Shown one piece after another: positions 57,867 through 64,000 of a stretch of DNA of 64,000 bases. The DNA is from Streptomyces humidus. Its GTDB lineage: Bacteria > Actinomycetota > Actinomycetes > Streptomycetales > Streptomycetaceae. A program made the translations under genes and the position numbers. The stretch covers positions 1 to 64,000 of the forward strand of contig NZ_BMTL01000032.1 of assembly GCF_014649655.1 (NCBI RefSeq), given 5' to 3'. The notes under the pieces are model-generated. The model had not been told where the DNA came from. It searched no databases and saw nothing but the letters and a program-made list of their open reading frames with translations. Positions within the stretch are counted from its first letter, which is position 1, and every line of letters starts with the position of its first letter.

Positions 57867-60800
57867 TCAGCCGTCGAAGTGCTCGGTGAGATAGAGGGTG
57901 AGACGGGACTCCGCGTCCTGGGGCAACTCCCGGTGCCGGTGCCCCGGCAGGGGGCGCGGCGGCACCCGGGAGCCGGTCTCGACTCCGATCGTCGCGTACA
58001 GCTCTTCGGCCCGGGCCCGGGCGGTGTGCGCCGACTCGGCGTCGCCGTGCGCCTCGTGCGCGGCGGCCAGGGCCGCGAGGGAGTGAGCGTGCAGGAGGCG
58101 CTGACCGGAGGCCTCGGCCAGAGCGACGGCCCGGCCCGCCTCGGCACGGGCCCGGGCCCGGGTCGGGGCCGGGGCCGGGGCCGGGGCGCCGACGGTTCCG
58201 GCTCCGGAGCCGCCGGAGCCGCCGGAGCCGTCTGCGGCGTCCGCTGCCTCCGCGTGTGCCTCTGTCCCGGCGCCCATGCCCATGCCCGTATCTGTACCTG
58301 CGTCCGCGCCTGCGTCCGCGTCCACTTCTGTGGCTGTATCTGCGCCTTCGTCCGTTTCCAGCAGCGTCAGGGCGGTGGTGAGGTGGATGCGGGGAAGGGC
58401 GAGGGGGGTGCCGTCGGTGGCGAGGCTCTCGGCGCGTTCCAGGCAGTCCAGGGCGTCGGCGGGGCGGCCCCGGGCGCGGGCCAGGTCGGCGCGGGCCAGC
58501 AGCACCTCGACCAGGCCCGCGCGGTGACCGGTGCGTTCGGCGGTCTCGAAGGCGGCGTCGAGATGTTCGGCCGCCTCCTCGGCGCGGCCCGCGCGCAGTT
58601 TCACCGAGGCGATCCCGACCAGGCTGTCGACCTGGCAGTTGCGGTTCTCCACCCGGCGGGAGACGGCGAGGGCGTCCTCGTGGGCGAGGAGCGCGCGGTC
58701 GTCCCGGCCGGCGTCGGCGCGGACCCGGCCCAGCGCCTCCAGCGCCACCGCCTCGGTATAGGTGGAGCCGGAGTCGCGGGAGACGAGGAAGCAGGTGCGC
58801 AGCGCCGCCGCCGCCTCGTCGAACCGGGCCTGCCGCTGCCGCACCTGGGCGAGGCTGACGAGCGCCATGGCCCGGTTGTGGTGGACCGTGTCGCCGATCA
58901 GGTCGAGGGCCGCGCAGGCCGCCTCCTCGGCCGCGTCCAGCCGCCCCAGGGCCAGGTTCAGGGACGCCGTGTTGATCAGCATGATCTCTTCGTTCTTGAC
59001 GTTCCCCAGGGTGCGGTAGAGCGCCAGCGCCCGGTCGTAGCAGGGCAGTGCGCGGCGCAGCTCGCCGAGGAGCTTGAGGGTGACGCCCTTGCCCTGGAGG
59101 CTGCCGGCCTCGCCGTACGCCCAGCCGGCCCGGCGCGCCAGCTGCTCTCCCTCCTCGTACTCCGCGAGCGCGCCCCGCAGGTCCCCGTTGCGCCAGCGGG
59201 CGCTGCCGAGGGAGAGGCACATGGAGGCCTGGCCGACCTCGTCGCCGTGGCGCGCGGCCACCTCCCGGGCAAGGGTGGCCAGCCGCATCCAGTCGGACAG
59301 CGGACGGCGGTGATGGAAGAGGTCCTGCAGCGCGTCCACCAGCCACCACACGAACCGCGCGGGGCCGTGCTCGGCGGCGTGTCCGATCGCGGCCGCGATG
59401 TCGTCCCACTCTCCGTCGAACCAGGCGTACGCCTCCTCGACCGTGCCGAACTCGCGCGGCAGCGAGCCTTCCACGGGCCCCGGACGGGTGCGCATGACGT
59501 ACAGGCCCGCCGTGGCGGCGGCGTTGACGACGCTCTGCAGATAGTGGTCGAGGACCCGGGTGACGGCGGCCTCCCGCTCCTCGGGGGCGTCCTCGGCGAA
59601 CGTGCGGTCGCGGGCGTACTCGTGCACGAGGTCGTGCCACGCGGGGCGGCCGTGCTCGACGTCGCGCAGCAGGTGCACGCGCTGGGCCTGCCGCAGCAGG
59701 TCGGCCAGGCGGCGTTCGTCGGTCCCGGCGGCCGCGGCGGCCGCCGGGACCGACCGGCCGGTGCCCGGCAGCACGCCCAGCCGGCGGAAGGCCGACCGGG
59801 CCTCGTCGGGCAGCGTCGCGTAGGACAGGTCGAGCGCGGCCCGTACGGCGACGGACTCCTCCCCCTCGACGTGCAGCCGGGCCAGTCGCCCCCGGTCGGC
59901 GAGGTCACGGACGTATGCCCGGATACTGCCTGGCCGGTCGCCGATCCAGGAACCCGCCACACACAGGGCGAGGGGCAGGTGGTCGCAGAGTTCGACGAGC
60001 CGGGTCGCGGCCTCCGGATCGGCGGCGACGGCCTCCGCGCCGACCGCGCCGCTGATCAGCTCCAGCGCGGCGGCGCTGTCGAGGACGTCGCAGGACACCC
60101 GGTAGCCGCCGTCCAGGGTGACCAGGCCGCTGAGCTTGTCGCGGCTCGTCACCAGCGTGAGCGAGCCGGCCGAGGCGGGCAGCAGCCGCCGTACGCAGGA
60201 CGCGTCGGCCACGTCGTCGAGGACGACGAGCACCCGGCGGTCCACCAGCAACGTCCGGTACAGCGCGGTCTGCGCCTCGGCGCCCAGCGGAATGTCGCGC
60301 GGGGCGCAGCCCAGACCCTGCAGCAGCAGCGGCAGGGCCTCGTCGGGGGTCATCGGCTCGGCGTTGTCAAAGCCCCGCATGTCGAGGAAGAGCTGGCCGT
60401 CGGGGAAGCGGTCGGCTACCCGGTGCGCCCAGTTCAGCGCCAGGGCGCTCTTGCCGACGCCCGCCGGTCCCACGATGAGGGCGAGCGGCTCGGCGTCGCG
60501 CAGGCAGGAGTCGAGACGGGCGAGTTCCCGGTCGCGACCGACGAAACGGCGCGGTGTGGGCGGGAGTTGGCGGGGCACCGGCCGCTCGGAGGCGGCGGTC
60601 GGCGCCTGTGCCTGCGCCTGCACCCGAAGCGGTGACGACGGCTGCGGCTGAGACTGCGGCTGGGACTGCGACAGGCGGACGCCGGGTCCGGCGGCGAGGA
60701 CTCCGCCGGCCCTGCCGCCGCCCAGCAGGCGCCGGTGCAGGTCCCTGAGGTCGACGGAGGGTTCCATGCCCAGTTCGTCCACCATGCGCCGACGCAGCGA

Positions 60801-61460
60801 GGCGTACAGCTCCAGCGCCTCGGCGCTGCGGCCGTCCTGGTGCAGGGCGGCCATCAGCAGGCCGTGCGGGCGCTCGCGCAGAGGGTGGGCGGCGGTCAGC
60901 CGCAGGAGCTCGGCGATGGCGTGGCGGTGCCGGCCGGTCTCGATCTCCGCCTCGGCGACGCTCTCCCGGGCCACCAGGTGCAGTTCGCCCAGGCGTTGAC
61001 GCTCCGCCTCGCGCACCGCGACCTCCGGGAGGTCGGCCAGCGGCTCGTCCCGCCACAGCGCGAGGGCCTCCTCGCCGCGGTGCCGGGCCGTCCGCCAGTC
61101 GCCGTCGGCCGCGGCCCGCGAGCCGCCCCTGACGAGGTTCTCGAAGGCCAGCAGGTCCAGTTCGGCCGGGCCTGCGTGCATGACGTAGCCGGGCCGGCGG
61201 GTGGTCAACACGTCTGTCCCCGAAGGGCCGAGAGCGCGTCGCACCTCGGCGACGAGGGCCCGTACGCGAGCCGCGCCGGCGCCGGGCGGACGGTCGTCCC
61301 ACAGGCACTGGATCAGCCGGTCGACGGAGACGACGTGGTCGGCGTGCAGCAGGAGGACCGTGCACAGCGCCCGTTGCCGTCCGGTGAGCGAGACGGCCCG
61401 TCCGTCGATCTCGATGTCCAGGGGTCCGAGCAGACGGAACCGGATCCGTGGGGTGAGCAT
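57867..61460 (-). CDS. Large AfsR-like SARP regulator with NB-ARC and TPR domains
   Basis: 1197 aa from ATG 61460. SARP DNA-binding domain about 1-95 (FRLLGPLDIEIDGRAVSLTG), BTAD about 100-250. The NB-ARC ATPase has a P-loop (LIVGPAGVGKSALALNWAHR) and Walker B (RVLVVLDDVADA). TPR repeats run to the C-terminus, interrupted by an acidic Asp/Ala/Gly-rich insert near residues 1035-1100. AfsR-type proteins integrate signals to switch on secondary metabolism. A -35/-10 pair directly before the ATG predicts a leaderless message. Confidence 0.87.
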   Translation of the reverse strand: MLTPRIRFRLLGPLDIEIDGRAVSLTGRQRALCTVLLLHADHVVSVDRLIQCLWDDRPPGAGAARVRALVAEVRRALGPSGTDVLTTRRPGYVMHAGPAELDLLAFENLVRGGSRAAADGDWRTARHRGEEALALWRDEPLADLPEVAVREAERQRLGELHLVARESVAEAEIETGRHRHAIAELLRLTAAHPLRERPHGLLMAALHQDGRSAEALELYASLRRRMVDELGMEPSVDLRDLHRRLLGGGRAGGVLAAGPGVRLSQSQPQSQPQPSSPLRVQAQAQAPTAASERPVPRQLPPTPRRFVGRDRELARLDSCLRDAEPLALIVGPAGVGKSALALNWAHRVADRFPDGQLFLDMRGFDNAEPMTPDEALPLLLQGLGCAPRDIPLGAEAQTALYRTLLVDRRVLVVLDDVADASCVRRLLPASAGSLTLVTSRDKLSGLVTLDGGYRVSCDVLDSAAALELISGAVGAEAVAADPEAATRLVELCDHLPLALCVAGSWIGDRPGSIRAYVRDLADRGRLARLHVEGEESVAVRAALDLSYATLPDEARSAFRRLGVLPGTGRSVPAAAAAAGTDERRLADLLRQAQRVHLLRDVEHGRPAWHDLVHEYARDRTFAEDAPEEREAAVTRVLDHYLQSVVNAAATAGLYVMRTRPGPVEGSLPREFGTVEEAYAWFDGEWDDIAAAIGHAAEHGPARFVWWLVDALQDLFHHRRPLSDWMRLATLAREVAARHGDEVGQASMCLSLGSARWRNGDLRGALAEYEEGEQLARRAGWAYGEAGSLQGKGVTLKLLGELRRALPCYDRALALYRTLGNVKNEEIMLINTASLNLALGRLDAAEEAACAALDLIGDTVHHNRAMALVSLAQVRQRQARFDEAAAALRTCFLVSRDSGSTYTEAVALEALGRVRADAGRDDRALLAHEDALAVSRRVENRNCQVDSLVGIASVKLRAGRAEEAAEHLDAAFETAERTGHRAGLVEVLLARADLARARGRPADALDCLERAESLATDGTPLALPRIHLTTALTLLETDEGADTATEVDADAGADAGTDTGMGMGAGTEAHAEAADAADGSGGSGGSGAGTVGAPAPAPAPTRARARAEAGRAVALAEASGQRLLHAHSLAALAAAHEAHGDAESAHTARARAEELYATIGVETGSRVPPRPLPGHRHRELPQDAESRLTLYLTEHFDG

Positions 61461-61466
61461 TGACAG

Positions 61467-61495
61467 AACGTAGTCCAGCGGCGACGGCCGGGCAA
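61467..61495 (-). promoter_or_regulatory. Predicted promoter of AfsR-like gene, leaderless transcript
   Basis: TTGCCC (61490-61495), an exact 17-base spacer and TACGTT (61467-61472) on the minus strand. The ATG begins 7 bases after the -10, where transcription should start, and no ribosome site is present. Confidence 0.55.
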
Positions 61496-61666
61496 CGCCG
61501 GGCTTCGCCGACGCGAACCACCGGGCCGCCCGTGGTCGGGATCCGGCCAACTGCGGGCGTCCGGGCCGGGGTCGGCGGGCGCGGCGCGGCACGAGGCGAC
61601 GCGGAGGCGGGCGCCGCATGTCCCCCGTCGGTCGCCCGCCCCGCACCACCAGTGTCCGGGATCCGT

Positions 61667-61751
61667 CTTTCCCGGATCCTTCGGCGATCTTTCCCTGGTC
61701 TTTCAACGGCCTTTCGATCGGCCTTTCACCGCTCTTTCAGCAGACTTTTGA
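61667..61751. repeat. Eight-copy direct repeat with 11-bp period (SARP-box-like)
   Basis: CTTTC or a one-base variant recurs at 61667, 61678 (CCTTC), 61689, 61700, 61711, 61723, 61734 and 61745 (CTTTT), that is at 11, 11, 11, 11, 12, 11 and 11 bases. All copies lie on one face of the helix. This is the layout bound by SARP activators. On the minus strand GACACT begins 8 bases after the last heptamer (GAAAGAC), the classic SARP-to--10 distance. The flanking genes are the AfsR-like regulator and the secreted hydrolase. Confidence 0.75.
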
Positions 61752-61991
61752 TGCCCAGGCACATCGCAGCGAGAACCAGAGGTCGTCGGCGTGGCTGTTC
61801 GGCGACCACCTGGCATGTGGGCTTTGCGGCCTCGACGGTGGAACCGGAGGGGCGGCACCGGTGACCTTACGAGGCGTCCGCACAGCCATGACGTAGTCCC
61901 GGCGGATGACTCCGGTACCTCGCGAGGACTACGAACGGTTCAGATCCATGGGCTGATTCGATGCGGAGCTGCAAAACCTAGCGTCGATCCC

Positions 61992-63203
61992 ATGAAACGC
62001 AATCGCCGTACCAGCGCTGTCGCGGTGCTGGCTCTCGCCGCCCTCGTCACCGGAACCGGCGCCGGGTACGCCGCCACGACCACATCGTCAGCCACACCGA
62101 TGGCCACGCACGCGTTCGACACCGCACCGGCCACGGCGACGGCCACCGCGCCCACGCCGTCCTTCCACGGCACGCTCCCCGCGCCGACCGGCCCCTACGC
62201 CGCCGGCGAGGACGTCGTCCACCTCACCGACGCGAGCCGTCCCGACCCGTGGGTGCCGTCGTCCGGCCCCCGCCGACTGACCGTCACGATGGTCTACCCG
62301 GCCGTCCCCGGGACCGGGACTCCGGCCCCTTATATGACCCTCGCCGAGGCAGCCGGATCCATCCAGCGCCGGAAGTTACCGGCGAGCTCAGGAGTCACCC
62401 CACAGAACCTCGCCGGCGTCACCACTCACGCCTTCGACGGCGCGCGGCCACGGAGCGGCAGGTATCCGCTGGTGGTCCTCTCACCCGGGTTCGAGGACCC
62501 GCGCATGGTGCTCACCTCGCTCGCGACCGAGCTGGCCAGTCACGGCTACGTCGTCGCGCTCGTCGGCCACACCTACGAGGACAGCGGTGAGACGCTGGCG
62601 AACGGCCAGACGCCGCCGTGCGCGATCTGCGATGACCCGGCGCTCGACTTCGACTTTGTCGCCGCCAGCCGCGCGCTGGACGTGTCCTTCGTGATCGACC
62701 GGTTGACGCACGGCAATACCGCGTGGCGCCTGGCACACCTCATCGACAAGCACGAGATCGGCGTGGCCGGGCACTCCCTCGGCGGAGCGGCGGCCGCCGC
62801 CACGATGATCGCCGACCCGCGAGTACGGGCCGGAGTGAACATGGACGGCGCCTTCCACCCGGCCCCGATGCCCGGCCAGATCGACCGGCCGCTCCTCATG
62901 CTGGGTGCGGCCGACAACCACCCGGTCGGCGGCCACGACACCACGTGGGGGCAGACCTGGGCCGCCCTCGGCGGCTACAAGAAGTGGCTGACGGTCGCCG
63001 GCGCCGACCACTTCAGCTTCAGCGACCTGGACCTGCTTCTGGAAGAGGCCGGGTTCCCGACGCCGCCCCTCTCCCCGGCACGCGGGGTGGTGATCACCCG
63101 CGAGTACGTGACAGCGTTCTTCGACCGGACGCTGAAGGGAATCCACAGTCCGCTGCTGGACGGCCCCTCGCCGAACAGTCCGGAAGTCCTCTTCCAGTAC
63201 TAG
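61992..63203 (+). CDS. Secreted PAF-acetylhydrolase-like esterase with TTA codon
   Basis: 403 aa. The signal peptide (RRTSAVAVLALAALVTGTGA) is followed by an Ala/Thr-rich linker to about 55. An alpha/beta hydrolase domain has the nucleophile elbow GHSLGG (S262), the oxyanion strand VVLSPGFEDPR, and a candidate catalytic His in GADHFSF. It resembles PAF-acetylhydrolase II/plasma type lipases that cleave short acyl esters outside the cell. Codon 129 is TTA (62376-62378), so translation should need the bldA tRNA and occur late in development. Downstream terminator shared with typA. Confidence 0.82.
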   Translation: MKRNRRTSAVAVLALAALVTGTGAGYAATTTSSATPMATHAFDTAPATATATAPTPSFHGTLPAPTGPYAAGEDVVHLTDASRPDPWVPSSGPRRLTVTMVYPAVPGTGTPAPYMTLAEAAGSIQRRKLPASSGVTPQNLAGVTTHAFDGARPRSGRYPLVVLSPGFEDPRMVLTSLATELASHGYVVALVGHTYEDSGETLANGQTPPCAICDDPALDFDFVAASRALDVSFVIDRLTHGNTAWRLAHLIDKHEIGVAGHSLGGAAAAATMIADPRVRAGVNMDGAFHPAPMPGQIDRPLLMLGAADNHPVGGHDTTWGQTWAALGGYKKWLTVAGADHFSFSDLDLLLEEAGFPTPPLSPARGVVITREYVTAFFDRTLKGIHSPLLDGPSPNSPEVLFQY

Positions 63204-63294
63204 TGCAGCGCCGCGTCGGTCCTTCGGGGGCTCGTGCGGCTTCGAGTGGGCTGCCGTGGACTCACGTCGTCCTGACGCCGATCCGGTCCGCGGT

Positions 63295-63338
63295 CACAGA
63301 TGTGCCGGGCGCCCCGCGGGGCGCCCGGCACATCTGTG
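63295..63338. terminator. 22-bp perfect palindrome terminator
   Basis: 63295-63316 and 63317-63338 are perfectly complementary with no spacer, giving a very stable stem. It lies between the convergent hydrolase (stop 63203) and typA (stop 63359). Confidence 0.85.
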
Positions 63339-63358
63339 TGAAGCCGACGACCGCGGCG

Positions 63359-64000
63359 TCAGCCGTGCTTGGCGCGGCTCGCCGTGCGGGCGCGGTCGCG
63401 CTGGTCGAGGACGACCTTGCGGATGCGGACCGCCTCCGGGGTCACCTCGACGCACTCGTCGTCGCGGCAGAACTCCAGCGACTGCTCCAGCGACAGCTTG
63501 CGCGGCGGGACGATCGCCTCGAACGAGTCGGCCGACGACGACCGCATGTTCGTGAGCTTCTTCTCCTTGGTGATGTTCACGTCCATGTCGTCGGAGCGCG
63601 AGTTCTCGCCGACGATCATGCCCTCGTACACCTCGGTGCCGGGGTCGGTGAACAGGACGCCGCGCTCCTGGAGGTTCGTCATCGCGAACGCGGTGACGGC
63701 GCCGGCGCGGTCGGCGACGAGCGAGCCGTTGTTACGGGTCGTCAGGGTGCCGAACCACGGCTCGTGGCCCTCGTGGATGGAGTGGGCGATGCCCGTGCCG
63801 CGCGTACCGGTGAGGAACTCGGTGCGGAAGCCGATGAGGCCGCGGGACGGGACCACGAACTCCATGCGGACCCAGCCGGAGCCGTGGTTGGACATGTTGT
63901 CCATCCGGCCCTTGCGCACGCCCATGAGCTGCGTGACGGCGCCCATGTGCTCCTCGGGCACGTCGATCGTCATACGCTCGACGGGCTCGTAGACCTTGCC
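63359..64000 (-). CDS. typA: TypA/BipA ribosome-associated GTPase, C-terminal part
   Basis: The last 213 codons of a gene that continues beyond the window. The sequence matches the C-terminal half of TypA/BipA: PEEHMGAVTQLMGVRKGRMD (EF-G domain V-like), VVPSRGLIGFRTEFLTGTRG and the unique C-terminal domain NITKEKKLTNMRSSSADSFE. TypA is a translational GTPase acting in ribosome assembly and stress adaptation; the GTPase domain is off the edge. The gene borders the bldK region in S. coelicolor, as I recall. Confidence 0.93.
   Translation of the reverse strand, partial: GKVYEPVERMTIDVPEEHMGAVTQLMGVRKGRMDNMSNHGSGWVRMEFVVPSRGLIGFRTEFLTGTRGTGIAHSIHEGHEPWFGTLTTRNNGSLVADRAGAVTAFAMTNLQERGVLFTDPGTEVYEGMIVGENSRSDDMDVNITKEKKLTNMRSSSADSFEAIVPPRKLSLEQSLEFCRDDECVEVTPEAVRIRKVVLDQRDRARTASRAKHG

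Noticed and set aside
57822..60635. 937-codon plus-strand open frame
   Set aside because: Antisense to the AfsR-like gene; the latter has clear NB-ARC motifs.
61461..61706. N-terminal extension of the AfsR-like protein to 1279 aa
   Set aside because: It would translate the 11-base repeat array; the family start (MLTPRIRFRLLGPLD) and promoter spacing favour 61460.
1..64000. tRNA, rRNA, CRISPR or insertion-sequence content
   Set aside because: No cloverleaf-like, rRNA-like, spacer-repeat or transposase sequence was seen on reading; the only periodic repeats are the 12-, 30- and 11-base arrays reported.

Overview
The window is a high-GC actinobacterial chromosome segment and almost certainly comes from a Streptomyces. 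Codons overwhelmingly end in G or C and TTA codons are nearly absent. Typical streptomycete families are present: BldK-type oligopeptide permease, SARP regulators, a WhiJ-like XRE/DUF397 pair, and mycothiol MshB. I see no rRNA, tRNA, CRISPR array, insertion sequence or prophage. Genes are dense, often overlapping by 1-11 bases, and several convergent pairs share a long GC-rich inverted repeat that looks like a two-way terminator.

Layout. Bases 1-12.0 kb are housekeeping or conserved genes: NYN-domain protein, MarC, PHP phosphoesterase, SUFU-domain protein, CorA with a structured leader, a lipoprotein, a soluble MgtE_N/CBS protein, DUF1003 and Mrp. At 12.2-17.5 kb lies the envelope-stress block tatB, HtrA-like protease, RseA-like anti-sigma factor, ECF sigma factor and divergent O-methyltransferase. 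At 17.7-28.7 kb are DUF3117, enoyl-CoA hydratase, tagI, a DivIVA-like protein, folP2, a LOG protein, dapE, dapC, fdxA, a GNAT and a SirB1-like protein. From tatB/sigE to fdxA/dapC and on to mshB and typA, the order closely resembles the Mycobacterium tuberculosis Rv1165-Rv1239c region as I remember it.

At 28.8-32.3 kb a NarL-type two-component system is translationally coupled to an ABC-2 exporter. It is followed by a large membrane protein with a collagen-like tail and a PG_binding_4-type exterior, then a small membrane protein and mshB. The segment 36.4-40.7 kb looks accessory: an Rpn-like nuclease, a winged-helix regulator, an RsbW-type ATPase, an XRE-DUF5753 regulator with its overlapping DUF397 partner, and a small membrane protein. 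An S9 peptidase follows at 40.9 kb.

Bases 43.2-56.4 kb hold two complete oligopeptide ABC transporters in tandem. The second is the BldK-like one, known in streptomycetes for importing an extracellular signal needed for aerial growth. A small XRE regulator and an unrecognised secreted protein sit between them. Two SARP-family regulators (57.0-61.5 kb), a secreted PAF-acetylhydrolase-like enzyme carrying the only TTA codon I found, and the 3' part of typA end the window. Between the large SARP and the hydrolase lies an eight-copy direct repeat with an 11-base period, the architecture expected of a SARP binding array and the most striking unexplained signal here.
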